64,000 nucleotides of DNA, taken from the NCBI RefSeq assembly GCF_003429665.1, contig NZ_QUWK01000006.1:124001-188000 (forward strand), given 5' to 3'. How positions within the stretch are numbered: position 1 is the stretch's first letter; each line of letters starts with the position of its first letter. The position numbers and the translations under genes are program-made. The stretch is from Sphaerochaeta halotolerans. Lineage in GTDB: Bacteria > Spirochaetota > Spirochaetia > Sphaerochaetales > Sphaerochaetaceae. The notes beneath the pieces were generated by a model that worked only from the letters and a program-made list of their open reading frames with translations, ran no database searches and had not been told where the DNA came from. This document shows positions 1 through 8,276 of this stretch, one piece after another.

Positions 1-1394
1 GGCCCAACGAGCGTTTGTACGTTTCCGCTCTGATCAAGAAGCTTGATTGCTGAATTGCCTTCTTCCAGTGCAAGGAAGATGAGCAGTGAGCCATCTGCAT
101 TCAAGGAAGGTTCAAGCAGGCTTGAGCCCTCCTCCTGATACAAAGGCACTACAGATTGCTGCTCCAAGTAAATTTCCATCAGCTCATAATTGGTGCCGGA
201 AATGCGAGAAGCAACCGCCCGCTTCCCGTCTCTACTGAGAGCGGGATGTACCAGCCGTTGGTGCTCGGTCAGTCGGGTAACTTCTCGACTCTCCAAGTCC
301 AGAAGATAGAGGTCACTGTAGCTGACTTGGACCATGGAAAGATTTGAGGGGTTAGTGGGATCGATGGATTCAACAGAGAGCAGGGCTTGTTCATCGGAGA
401 GTGTTACTGATGATCGACCGGAAATTGGAAGGGGGAACATGCTCTCCGGTTCTTTTTCCCCTGCATACCGGTACAACGCTGAGCCATCATAGGGGCTCTC
501 TCTAAAACCCACCATCCCAATCTTTGTCTCGGTAGGTAGATAGGAGTTTCCTTGACCCCTCTTGCTGAGGATATCTCCTGCAACAGGAGCAAGTGACTGC
601 TTCCGTTCATCCAAGGCAAAGGTGAACATTTCTTTTGCTGAATGACCTGTTACCTTACGAAATGCAGGAGAAAGCCCAAAGAACGGGAAGGCGGCAAACT
701 TTCTGTTGATCGTGTTGAATGCATCAACGCCATAGGTGTTGATCAAATAATCCACCATCAGGTATCCAGTGACATAGATACGACCAGAAGGGGTGAAAGG
801 ACCGTTGTATGCACCCTGGGCAAGGCTCCACATCGAGTCTTCCTGCAAAGGTACTTGGTAGGAGAGTGCAAAGGGAAGCGAGTCTCCCCTTCCCCCTTCC
901 GCGAATGTTGTCTCGGTATGGGTGGTTATTCCTTCAATCCACCAGCCCGGCATAAAGACAGTGCTGAAGGCATTCACACCAGGACCCAGAAATCCCAGGA
1001 CCTTGGCCAATCCTACATTTGCATTCAGATGCAGGTAGTGCGTCAGCTCATGGGTGTAGAGGCTCTTTAACCAGCTTGCCGTCCGGCTCCCAATGAATCG
1101 GTCATCTGGGCTGGTGATGTATAAGTAAATGGAGGCTGGAAAGGGAGCATAATACCCATTGGCCCAGGCGGTCTTTCCGGTCATGACAACTGGTACTTTC
1201 CCATCGCTCTCATAATCCAGGTATGAGGCAAGGTTTTCATAGACCTCATCAGCAAAGGAGGCAACTTCCCTTGCAAACATCTGGTCCTGTTCCTCAAATA
1301 TGATGATGGTATGCTGTGTCTCTATTTGTTGGTAGGCATACACAGAAGAAGCAAAAAAAGAAACAAAAAGGACAAGCAGTACAAACTTTCGCAT
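1..1394 (-). CDS. Exported metallopeptidase-like protein with beta-propeller repeats (3' end beyond window)
   Basis: The frame opens at an ATG at 1394, 10 nt after GGAGG, and stays open to position 1, so about 464 residues are visible and the stop lies outside the window. Residues 1-20 form a signal peptide (MRKFVLLVLFVSFFASSVYA). Near residue 112 a THELTHYLHL segment gives the HExxH zinc motif of gluzincin peptidases, and a downstream WWIEGITTHTE segment resembles the glutamate helix of peptidase-MA-like proteins. The later part has repeated hydrophobic strands and phrases such as 'HPALSRDGKRAVASR', typical of TolB-like propeller blades. This is probably a periplasmic or surface protein; the substrate is unknown. 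An ATG three codons upstream is in frame but too close to the ribosome site. The motifs are seen; the peptidase function is inferred. Confidence 0.75.
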   Translation of the reverse strand, partial: MRKFVLLVLFVSFFASSVYAYQQIETQHTIIIFEEQDQMFAREVASFADEVYENLASYLDYESDGKVPVVMTGKTAWANGYYAPFPASIYLYITSPDDRFIGSRTASWLKSLYTHELTHYLHLNANVGLAKVLGFLGPGVNAFSTVFMPGWWIEGITTHTETTFAEGGRGDSLPFALSYQVPLQEDSMWSLAQGAYNGPFTPSGRIYVTGYLMVDYLINTYGVDAFNTINRKFAAFPFFGLSPAFRKVTGHSAKEMFTFALDERKQSLAPVAGDILSKRGQGNSYLPTETKIGMVGFRESPYDGSALYRYAGEKEPESMFPLPISGRSSVTLSDEQALLSVESIDPTNPSNLSMVQVSYSDLYLLDLESREVTRLTEHQRLVHPALSRDGKRAVASRISGTNYELMEIYLEQQSVVPLYQEEGSSLLEPSLNADGSLLIFLALEEGNSAIKLLDQSGNVQTLVG

Positions 1395-1705
1395 GGTAGG
1401 CATACCTCCAAAGATACTGGTACTACTGTACACTACCCTGTTTATGAGGTAAACAGACTAGGAATAGGGCTCTTCGCATTTCTACATTAGCCATGAGAGA
1501 TATTGCCAATATAGGGTGAAATCTCATGCGTAATCTGCAGTATGGTGGTTGTGTACTGAGGGAAGACGTACAACTTGAGTTCTATTGTGCTCAAAGGGAG
1601 GCTTTCTATTCAACACTGCTAGCGACTGGAGTTCTGTATCAACCGCAAAGACAAAGCCCTCACGATACATGTGAGGACTTTGATCTAAAATGGTATGCAT
1701 ATCAA
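1395..1705. other. Intergenic region between ilvE and the peptidase-like gene
   Basis: These 311 bases hold the likely ilvE terminator (1654-1680) and the upstream region of the peptidase-like gene. An open frame read on the plus strand from 1526 runs antisense into ilvE and has no family resemblance, so no gene is called here. Confidence 0.5.
1654..1680 (-). terminator. Terminator downstream of ilvE
   Basis: The arms AAGCCCTCAC and GTGAGGACTT pair at 9 of 10 positions around a 7-nt loop. Read on the minus strand the hairpin is followed by TTTGTCTTT, as expected for an intrinsic terminator 26 nt after the ilvE stop. Confidence 0.6.
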
Positions 1706-2731
1706 TCAGGCGATGGTATGAATCCAGCCTTTTGGAGCTTCAATTCTACCCATCTGGATACCGGTGAGGGTATCATAGAGTTTTTGGGTGATTGGGCCCA
1801 TTTTCTCCATTCCGCTCGGCATGGTAATAACACCATTTTCTGTGGTGATGGAACCAATGGGAGAGAGGACAGCAGCTGTACCACACAAGCCACCTTCCAC
1901 GAATTCAGAGAGTTCGCTTACCGGTACTTCACGCTCTTCAGTCTCCAGATGCAAATACTCTTTTGCTACATACATGAGCGATCTTCTGGTGATTGAGGGG
2001 AGGATGGTATTGCTCTTGGGAGTAACCACCTTGTTGTCCTTGGTAACGAAGATGAAGTTTGCCCCACCTGTCTCTTCTACAAAGGTACGGGTGGAAGCAT
2101 CAAGATACATATTCTCATCAAACCCTTTTTGTTTCGCGTCATATCCTGGATACAGGCTCATGGCATAGTTCAACCCTGCCTTGATATGTCCGGTTCCCCT
2201 TGGTGCTGCACGATCGTAGCTGCTTATCTGCAACTTCAAAGGTCTCACACCGCCCTTGAAATAAGGACCCACCGGAGTACTGAACATCCTGAAGGTATAC
2301 TCAGGAGCCGGAGCTACCCCGATAACCGGTCCACTGCCAAACAGGAAGGGCCTGATATAGAGAGTTGCACCAGTACCATAGGGAGGCACATAGGCAAGAT
2401 TAGCCTGTACCAACTGGTCAAGTGCATCAATGAACCGCTCGATAGGAAAAGGAGGCATAAGAAGGCGCTCGGCAGTCTCATACATACGCTGGGCATTTAA
2501 GTCTGGACGGAAGGTGACTACACGACCATCCACTGTGGTATATGCCTTCAATCCTTCGAAGCATGTTTGCGAGTACTGCAAGACACCAGCAGACTCATTG
2601 ATGCTTACATTGGCATCATCAACCATTGCTCCATCGTCCCACGTTCCATCCTTACAATAGGAAACATACCGTTTGTCTGTCTCGATATACTTGAATCCGA
2701 GATTGGCCCAATCAATGTTCTTCTTTTCCAT
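1706..2731 (-). CDS. ilvE: Branched-chain amino acid aminotransferase
   Basis: A 341-residue fold-type IV PLP aminotransferase that interconverts branched-chain amino acids and their 2-oxo acids in the cytoplasm. Seen: SQTCFEGLKAY near residue 55, YIRPFLFGSGPVIGV, GPYFKGG, KAGLNYA around the PLP lysine region, VEETGGANFIFV, and TILPSITRRSL, in the order and length usual for bacterial BCATs of about 340 residues. The ATG at 2731 is preferred because AAGGAAG lies 6 nt before it; an in-frame ATG at 2746 adds five residues without a ribosome site. It is monocistronic with its own terminator. A related D-amino acid transaminase is possible, but the TGGANFIF pattern and length favour BCAT. Confidence 0.92.
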   Translation of the reverse strand: MEKKNIDWANLGFKYIETDKRYVSYCKDGTWDDGAMVDDANVSINESAGVLQYSQTCFEGLKAYTTVDGRVVTFRPDLNAQRMYETAERLLMPPFPIERFIDALDQLVQANLAYVPPYGTGATLYIRPFLFGSGPVIGVAPAPEYTFRMFSTPVGPYFKGGVRPLKLQISSYDRAAPRGTGHIKAGLNYAMSLYPGYDAKQKGFDENMYLDASTRTFVEETGGANFIFVTKDNKVVTPKSNTILPSITRRSLMYVAKEYLHLETEEREVPVSELSEFVEGGLCGTAAVLSPIGSITTENGVITMPSGMEKMGPITQKLYDTLTGIQMGRIEAPKGWIHTIA

Positions 2732-2841
2732 ATTTGCTTCCTTCAATCAAAGAGGGCTCAGAAGAGTCCGATTTTGGGACATTGTACTACTTCATATACA
2801 TTTCGTCTATTTATATGCAGAAAATCTGCATAATAATCAGA

Positions 2842-3834
2842 TTATTCTGTTTTCAATGCTGCATCGAAGGCAACAGAAGAGGCATTGAAGTTGATCTTCT
2901 TTACGTAAGAACAACTCTCCGTAGCACCAAAGACCCGGTCCATCCCTGAATCTTCCCACTCCACAGAAAGAGGACCTGAATACCCCGCATTGTTCAGTTC
3001 ACGGATAATTCCATCAAAATCAACGTCCCCATGGCCGACCGAGACAAAATCCCAACTTCGGCGGGTGTCGCCGAAGGGCAGGAAGGAACCAAGTATACCT
3101 CCGCGTGGGTTCCTACGATTAATCTTCACATCCTTCATATGTACATGGTAGATACGTTTCGCAAAATCCCGAACGAACCCTACTTCATCCACTCCCTGCC
3201 AAAGCAAGTGACTGGGATCGAAATTCAATCCCAAGGTCTCTCTCCAACCAAAGAGTTCAAAAAAGCGCTCGGTGGTATACCAGTCAAAGGCAATTTCTGT
3301 TGGATGTACTTCCAAGGCAAAGCGAACACCACATTCATCAAATACATCAAAGATAGGAGTCCAAAGATCATAGACCAACTGATACCCTTCCTCGATCATC
3401 TCTCTGCTGGTCTGGGGATAGGAGTACCATCGTGCCCAGATGGGGGAACCGGTGAATCCGTTTACCACCGGAACGCCGAAAGCCTTTGCTGCTCGTGCAG
3501 TATCCTTCATCTCTTCGATTGCCCAGGAACGAATCCCCTCGGGATTGCCTGCAAGAGAGGAAGGTGCAAAACCATCAAGACGCTCATCCCATGTATCGCA
3601 GACGCACTGTCCGGTTAGATGTGCACTGATTGCTTGGCACTGCAGGCCATAGTGATTCAGTGTGTTTCTGACTTCCTGTATATATCCAGGTTCGTGGAGC
3701 GCCATCTGCACATCAAAGTGTGCATGAGTGGCTAGTTCCACCCCTTCATAGCCCATCTCCTTCGCAAGCGCACAAAGTGCATCGAGCGACATATCGCCAA
3801 ACTGGCCTGAAGCCAAGGTTACCAATCGTTTCAT
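2842..3834 (-). CDS. Sugar phosphate isomerase/epimerase (AP endonuclease 2-like TIM barrel)
   Basis: A 330-residue xylose isomerase-like TIM barrel (PF01261 type). Seen: MGYEGVELATHAHFD in the first barrel strands, FALEVHPTEIAFD with the metal-binding Glu, LGLNFDPSHLLWQG with Asp/His, IYHVHMKDVK, and LSVEWEDSGMDR with the final metal-binding Glu. This layout matches cytoplasmic epimerases/isomerases that work with Gfo/Idh/MocA dehydrogenases in inositol, polyol or glycoside catabolism. The start at 3834 has AGGAGG 6 nt upstream; a longer in-frame start would overlap the upstream gene. The upstream oxidoreductase ends 15 nt before this start, so the two form an operon. The substrate cannot be told from sequence. 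Confidence 0.87.
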   Translation of the reverse strand: MKRLVTLASGQFGDMSLDALCALAKEMGYEGVELATHAHFDVQMALHEPGYIQEVRNTLNHYGLQCQAISAHLTGQCVCDTWDERLDGFAPSSLAGNPEGIRSWAIEEMKDTARAAKAFGVPVVNGFTGSPIWARWYSYPQTSREMIEEGYQLVYDLWTPIFDVFDECGVRFALEVHPTEIAFDWYTTERFFELFGWRETLGLNFDPSHLLWQGVDEVGFVRDFAKRIYHVHMKDVKINRRNPRGGILGSFLPFGDTRRSWDFVSVGHGDVDFDGIIRELNNAGYSGPLSVEWEDSGMDRVFGATESCSYVKKINFNASSVAFDAALKTE

Positions 3835-3848
3835 GTTCTTCCTCCTGA

Positions 3849-4922
3849 CTATAGCATTACACATGTACCGGTTTCACTGCTTTTGTAGATTGCATCAGTG
3901 ATGCGCATCAGAATGAGAGCTTCCTCAGGGGTGTTCGCCGGTTTTTCCCCCTCCATGAGGCATTTCACGAAATTCATTGCATTGGCAATGCGGCCCATGG
4001 TCTCATCTTTCTCAGTGATGATGGTTCTGTTCACCTGTCTGCCATACTCCTCCGTATAGAGGACTGCAGAATCGACACTGGTTTCATCCACCCCGTCAAT
4101 ACCGAAAAGGCGCTCAACCTTTCCTCCTGCTTTCGTTCCCTGGAATGTGGTACTTACCACCTCACGCTCATTCATTTCTGCCCAGGAGTTACGAATGGTC
4201 AAACACTGCCCACTCTTGAACGTCACCATCGCGTGACAAGCTGTTTCCACATCCATCTTTCCGGTCCCGTCAGCAATACCCCATGGTCCCTTGAAGGATG
4301 CATTACCCATGAAATCATGAAACGTAGAAGCCAATACACAATTTGGTTCAGGATATCCCATAAAATAGAGTGCAAGATCAATCATGTGCAGAAGGTCTAT
4401 GACAGGTCCTCCCCCTGCGAGTTCCTTGTCGGTAAACCAACCACCAAACCCAGGAATCCCTGCTCTTCGTATCCATGTTGCCTGGGCGGAGTTGATCCTC
4501 CCTACCTCGCCCTGCTCAATATAGGTAGCTATTGCTCTGCTTTCTGGCCGCATACGATTGTTGAATCCAAACATAAGCAGTTTCCCTGCTCGCTTCGACT
4601 CGTCATACATTGCCTGCATCTCACTAGCATTCCGTGCAGGGGGTTTTTCACAATACACGTGCAATCCCATCTGCAGTGCCTCGATGGTCAAGGAAGCATG
4701 GAATTTATTAGGAGTGACTATGGAAACTGCATCAAGGTTTGGATGTTGTGTTTTCATTTCTTTTAGTGTCCGATAGGTTGCAGGAATGGCGTGCGTTGCT
4801 GCAAAAGCTTCTGAGCGCGGCTTATTGGGATCTGCTATACCTACAACCTCTGCCCCAGCAAGGGTAAACCCCTTTGCATGGTAGGCGGCCATACCTCCCG
4901 CGCCGATAATTCCGATTTGCAT
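3849..4922 (-). CDS. Gfo/Idh/MocA family oxidoreductase
   Basis: A 357-residue NAD(P)-dependent dehydrogenase. The N-terminal Rossmann motif is GIIGAGGMAAYHAKGF (residues 3-18), and the family EKP motif (HVYCEKPPA) sits near residue 95 with the catalytic Lys. The C-terminal half has the GGGPVIDLLHMIDLALYFMG helix with the conserved Asp/His pair. Such enzymes oxidise inositols, sugars or glycosides, often as a pair with a TIM-barrel isomerase as here. The ATG at 4922 follows GGAGGAG closely. It is the first gene of a two-gene minus-strand operon. TTACGTAA, an 8-bp palindrome about 70 nt upstream, could be a regulator site. Confidence 0.9.
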   Translation of the reverse strand: MQIGIIGAGGMAAYHAKGFTLAGAEVVGIADPNKPRSEAFAATHAIPATYRTLKEMKTQHPNLDAVSIVTPNKFHASLTIEALQMGLHVYCEKPPARNASEMQAMYDESKRAGKLLMFGFNNRMRPESRAIATYIEQGEVGRINSAQATWIRRAGIPGFGGWFTDKELAGGGPVIDLLHMIDLALYFMGYPEPNCVLASTFHDFMGNASFKGPWGIADGTGKMDVETACHAMVTFKSGQCLTIRNSWAEMNEREVVSTTFQGTKAGGKVERLFGIDGVDETSVDSAVLYTEEYGRQVNRTIITEKDETMGRIANAMNFVKCLMEGEKPANTPEEALILMRITDAIYKSSETGTCVML

Positions 4923-5052
4923 AGCTCCTCCTATGAGATTATATTCATTAATTTCAGTATATATATTTCTGTAAATTTGTCAATATTTTACGTAATTTTT
5001 AGTATTTATAAAAAAAACTCATATTCCAGTAGCTCAGCAAAGAAATTGATGA

Positions 5053-5290
5053 TATGGACGTTGATGTAATGATACTACTCATCCAAGATTACCTTTTTGT
5101 AGTAAAGGACAAAAAACAAGTCAAACTTGGAGAAGTACAGCTATCTATCCTACCGTAGAGACATGAGATATTTCAGGTTCAACAGGATTTTGGATTCAAA
5201 TTTAACTACACTTCCCATCTCAACCTATATCAGGCACCCGAAGATGAAGCTGAGTTAAAGAACAGAGCTATTTATGAATTTTATCAGTCT
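5053..5290 (+). pseudogene. Unrecognised gene remnant with an internal stop
   Basis: A plus-strand frame reads for about 80 codons with one in-frame stop (near 5157). After the stop it reads RHEIFQVQQDFGFKFNYTSH and then LYQAPEDEAELKNRAIYEFY, which has protein-like composition. There is no ribosome site or recognisable family. It may be debris left when the island to the right was acquired, or chance. Confidence 0.2.
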
Positions 5291-5335
5291 AGCGTGACAT
5301 CAATATTAATATATTTTGCTACAATCCTTGTAATA

Positions 5336-5381
5336 TTTTACATATTCAATTAAGGATTTACTTGATTCATGAAAATATGTG
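5336..5381 (+). repeat. Partial copy of the lacI upstream region (left edge of AT-rich island)
   Basis: The bases ATTTTACATATT, then GATTTACTTGATTCATGAAAA, closely match 12523-12571, where GATTTACTTGTTTCTTGAAAA leads into the lacI start. Both copies lie in the same orientation at the two ends of the AT-rich island. The match is short, in AT-rich DNA, and the middle is gapped. Confidence 0.4.
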
Positions 5382-5532
5382 AACTTTAAAGAGAAGACAA
5401 GGACCTGCTGCCTATGCGTTGCCGGTAGCCAAGATGACGTACCGGCCATAGAAGAAGGTAGTTTGACCAACAAGAGTCAAAAGAAAGGCGAAAACTAACT
5501 TGTCAAATACCGATAAACTATCATTTGTGATT

Positions 5533-6372
5533 CTAATTTAAATTTTTTTCAATTGATTTTAGATTTTCTAATGAAGTTCTAGCTATTACATCAGGATGCA
5601 TACTTCTGGATGTAAAACCATTTTCCATAGTAATATAGCCATCATAATGTATATCTTTTAAAGCTTGCATAATACCTTGGAAATCACATCCATTAGTACC
5701 GGGACTTTTCCTGTCGTAATCAGCTATATGAATATGCTTTAAGTCTTTACCCATGGTATAAATATAATCAACTGGTACTTCATTTCTATAAAGAACATGT
5801 GTTGTATCAAACATTAATCTAACATTATCCATTTTAGTATCATTCATAATATCTAGTGCATCGTCACAAGATTCAACTAAATTACTGTCTGTAGCAGTTG
5901 GCTCTAAAACTAAAGTAACACCATTTTGTTTTGCATATTCAGCCACTGTTGATATTCCTTCTACTGACCATTTCCAAGCATCTCTCTTTCTGGTTCCAAA
6001 TATATACCATCCACATACACAAACTAGTGTTTTACAATTATCAATTTCCAATCCAAGATCTATACAATCTTTCCAATATTGAACTGTCCAATTTCGTTCA
6101 GCTTTACAAGCTGATGCAATGTTTCCACCAGGACCACCACCCGGAGCAGGTAAAATTGAAGAAATTCTGATATTATTCTCACCCAGACATCTTTTCATTT
6201 CATTTCTTCTTTCTTTATCAATGAAATAGGGCCAAGCTTGTGGTTGTGCACAACCTAATTCTATTCCATCATAGCCAATATTTGATAAACGTTTTACAGT
6301 TTCTTCAAATGAGTACGAAGGCACCCAACAAGGAAAATCACTATAAGCCCAAGTATTAAAAGCATATTTCAT
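5533..6372 (-). CDS. Sugar phosphate isomerase/epimerase (tagatose/psicose 3-epimerase-like)
   Basis: A 279-residue TIM-barrel protein of the PF01261 family. Seen: NIGYDGIELG near the N-terminus, VTLVLEPTATD with the first metal-binding Glu, VRLMFDTTHVLYR with Asp and His, LKHIHIADYDR, and GYITMENGFTSRS with the last metal-binding Glu. This is the metal-site pattern of ketose 3-epimerases and related isomerases. The start at 6372 follows GGAGGAG; an earlier in-frame start lacks one. Codon use is strongly AT-rich like the transporter genes upstream, so it was probably the last gene of that operon before the IS110 relic landed between them. Likely role: isomerising the imported sugar. Confidence 0.82.
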   Translation of the reverse strand: MKYAFNTWAYSDFPCWVPSYSFEETVKRLSNIGYDGIELGCAQPQAWPYFIDKERRNEMKRCLGENNIRISSILPAPGGGPGGNIASACKAERNWTVQYWKDCIDLGLEIDNCKTLVCVCGWYIFGTRKRDAWKWSVEGISTVAEYAKQNGVTLVLEPTATDSNLVESCDDALDIMNDTKMDNVRLMFDTTHVLYRNEVPVDYIYTMGKDLKHIHIADYDRKSPGTNGCDFQGIMQALKDIHYDGYITMENGFTSRSMHPDVIARTSLENLKSIEKNLN

Positions 6373-6439
6373 TATATATCTCCTCCAAAAAGTCAACAGT
6401 TAAGTTTGAAAACTGCCAACCTTTGTTTGTTTTCTTATA

Positions 6440-7300
6440 GGAGCCGTCATGATCAAGCCCCTATAACCTCCTCGACGATGAGCAGATATTTGTCCCGCCT
6501 CATCAAGATTGGATTAAATGGTTCTTCCCTGTTCTGGAGCATGGCGAAGAAGATCCTTGCCAATTCCCTCTGGTCGTCGCAATGATTGACTTGCCGGAAC
6601 CCTTGCTTGTCTTCATTGCCCGGTAATCGGTCATCAGCAGTTCCACATCCTCGTCGTCCCTGGTCATCTCCCGAGAGCGCTTCTCCAGAACATTGGTTTA
6701 CTCGTACGCACCTTCTACAATGCTAAGCATTACCCCTGTCGTTCTTCTTGGTGCTCTGGCTGATCACCTTGGACTTGTTGGTGTTCACCACCACCACGGG
6801 GAACCCTTCGCCTTCCATCCAGTTCTTGAAGAACCTCGCATTGCCCGTCGTCTCCACGGCCAGGGCCACCGAGCATCCCAGCTCCTCTTCCCATCCATGC
6901 ATCCTCTGCACGAACGAGCAGTACCCCTGGTCCGTGGTCCGGTACATCTCTTCCTGCAACAGCTCCCCATCCTCCCGCATCACACAGACGGTGAAATTGC
7001 TCTTGTGCAGGTCGACCCCTACGCTCAGCTGTTCAATCTTCTCTTCTCGCTGTTTGTTGCCCATCTCAAGGCCTCCTTGTGCTTTGGTCGGCAAGACAGC
7101 TTCCGTTCGGTGATTCCGTCCAATCTCCTATCCGGCCTATCCGCCATCACTGGCGGTGACCATTGAATGATTCGGTACAAACTCTTCATTCTCCTTTCCG
7201 GCATCTTACGACCATGAACTATGTCGAACTTGTGCCTACTCTGTCTTCCAACCTTGTATCTATAATGAAACACCCTTCAGACAGAGCCTTAGTAATCACC
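6440..7300 (-). mobile_element. IS110-family insertion sequence remnant
   Basis: A GC-richer block inside the AT-rich island, between the transporter permease and the isomerase. On the minus strand it carries an IS110-type transposase in at least three frames, preceded by a non-coding leader (7065-7300) with short inverted repeats such as GATGGCGG near the AT boundary. Exact ends are not clear because IS110 elements generally lack terminal inverted repeats. Confidence 0.6.
6453..7064 (-). pseudogene. IS110-family transposase, broken
   Basis: The start at 7064 follows AGGAGG by 7 nt. Residues 1-114 read intact to 6723, including SVGVDLHKSNFTVCV with the first catalytic Asp of the RuvC-like DEDD fold and ALAVETTGNARFFKNWMEG with the next acidic residue. 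The frame then stops. A second frame shows LEKRSREMTRDDEDVELLM, like the mid-region coiled segment, and a third ends RELARIFFAMLQNREE with a stop at 6453-6455. The whole spans about 600 bases, against roughly 1.2 kb for a complete gene, so there is an internal deletion plus frameshifts. It cannot be active on its own. Confidence 0.75.
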
Positions 7301-7328
7301 TACTGACTTTTTATCATTCCTCCTTTTT

Positions 7329-8276
7329 TTATTTTTTTCTACTAAATGTACTAAATGCAACAGCAATGATAATTATAAACCCTCTTACTATTTGCTGTTG
7401 GCTTGTATCTAACCCACCAATAATTAAGCCATTGTTTATTACCCCTAATAATAGAGACCCTATAACAGCACCAATTATATTACCTTTACCGCCAGACATT
7501 GCTGTTCCCCCAAGAACAACCGCTGCAATAACATTCATTTCATCTCCTTGTCCATAGGTATATCTTGCAGTTTGCATTCTAGCAGCATAAATAATTCCAG
7601 CAAATGCTGATAACAATCCCATCTCACTAAAAATTAAAATTTTTATTTTTGTAATATTTATACCAGAATAACGTGCTGCTATTTGATTCCCTCCAATTGC
7701 AAGCACTTTTTTACCATAGGACAATTTTGTTAATTGAATATAACCTATTATCAAAACTAACACCGTCCAAATAAAAACTATCGGCATAAATTTTATTTTC
7801 CCCATTCCAAACATAAAGTTAAAAGTTTCATTTCTAATTGAAATTGCTTTTGTTGCAGTAAACCACATGGCAAAACCTCTTATAATACTAGAAGTTCCTA
7901 ATGTTGCTAAAAATGAAGGAATATTTAAAAGGGTAACTAACAATCCATTAATTGCTCCAATTAATATTCCTAGAACTAAAGCACCCATTAATGCAAACAT
8001 AATATTGTTTGTTTTTTCTAAAATCCATGCTGCTGTTAAAGCTGATAATGCAACTACTGCTCCAACTGATAAATCTATTTCACCACTAGCTATTACAAAA
8101 CACATTGCTACTGCCATTATTGATACCATAGCTGTTTGTCTTGTAACATTAAGTAAGTTTGAAGCAGAAAAGAAATTACCGCCTAGCCATAGAGCAAATA
8201 ATAACAATACTATTGCGAATACAATATAAACTATATAGTCATAAATGTTAATTTGATTTTTCTTTTTGTATTGCAT
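7329..8276 (-). CDS. Sugar ABC transporter permease, RbsC type
   Basis: A 315-residue inner membrane permease of the branched-chain/ribose type (PF02653). Hydrophobic segments cover most of the length; the characteristic VVALSALTAAWILE, IPSFLATLGTSSIIRGFA, and GDEMNVIAAVVLGGTAMSGG blocks are present, the last being the cytoplasmic coupling motif. It should pair as a dimer with the ATPase encoded just upstream. The start at 8276 follows GAGGAGGT and overlaps the ATPase 3' end by 29 nt. Codon use is very AT-rich. The downstream neighbour is the IS110 relic, so transcription to the isomerase gene is probably disturbed. Confidence 0.88.
   Translation of the reverse strand: MQYKKKNQINIYDYIVYIVFAIVLLLFALWLGGNFFSASNLLNVTRQTAMVSIMAVAMCFVIASGEIDLSVGAVVALSALTAAWILEKTNNIMFALMGALVLGILIGAINGLLVTLLNIPSFLATLGTSSIIRGFAMWFTATKAISIRNETFNFMFGMGKIKFMPIVFIWTVLVLIIGYIQLTKLSYGKKVLAIGGNQIAARYSGINITKIKILIFSEMGLLSAFAGIIYAARMQTARYTYGQGDEMNVIAAVVLGGTAMSGGKGNIIGAVIGSLLLGVINNGLIIGGLDTSQQQIVRGFIIIIAVAFSTFSRKK

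Larger units (their letters stand above)
4923..5532. other. AT-rich intergenic stretch with relics
   Basis: About 610 bases between the Gfo/Idh gene and the AT-rich island. The first 100 bases are the oxidoreductase promoter region. From about 5053 to 5290 there is a decayed plus-strand open frame. From 5336 to 5381 lies a partial copy of the lacI upstream region found at 12523-12571. The GC-richer stretch 5400-5470 shows nothing I recognise. Confidence 0.4.

Noticed and set aside
642-1070. Plus-strand frame within the peptidase-like gene
   Set aside because: The minus-strand frame carries a signal peptide and HExxH motif and is open to the window edge; this frame is its shadow.
1526-1996. 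156-codon plus-strand frame overlapping the end of ilvE
   Set aside because: Most of it is antisense to a well-supported gene; it lacks a ribosome site and its product looks like reverse-frame translation.
6693-7166. Plus-strand 157-codon frame in the IS110 relic
   Set aside because: The opposite strand clearly encodes the IS110 transposase N-terminus with its DEDD-type motif.
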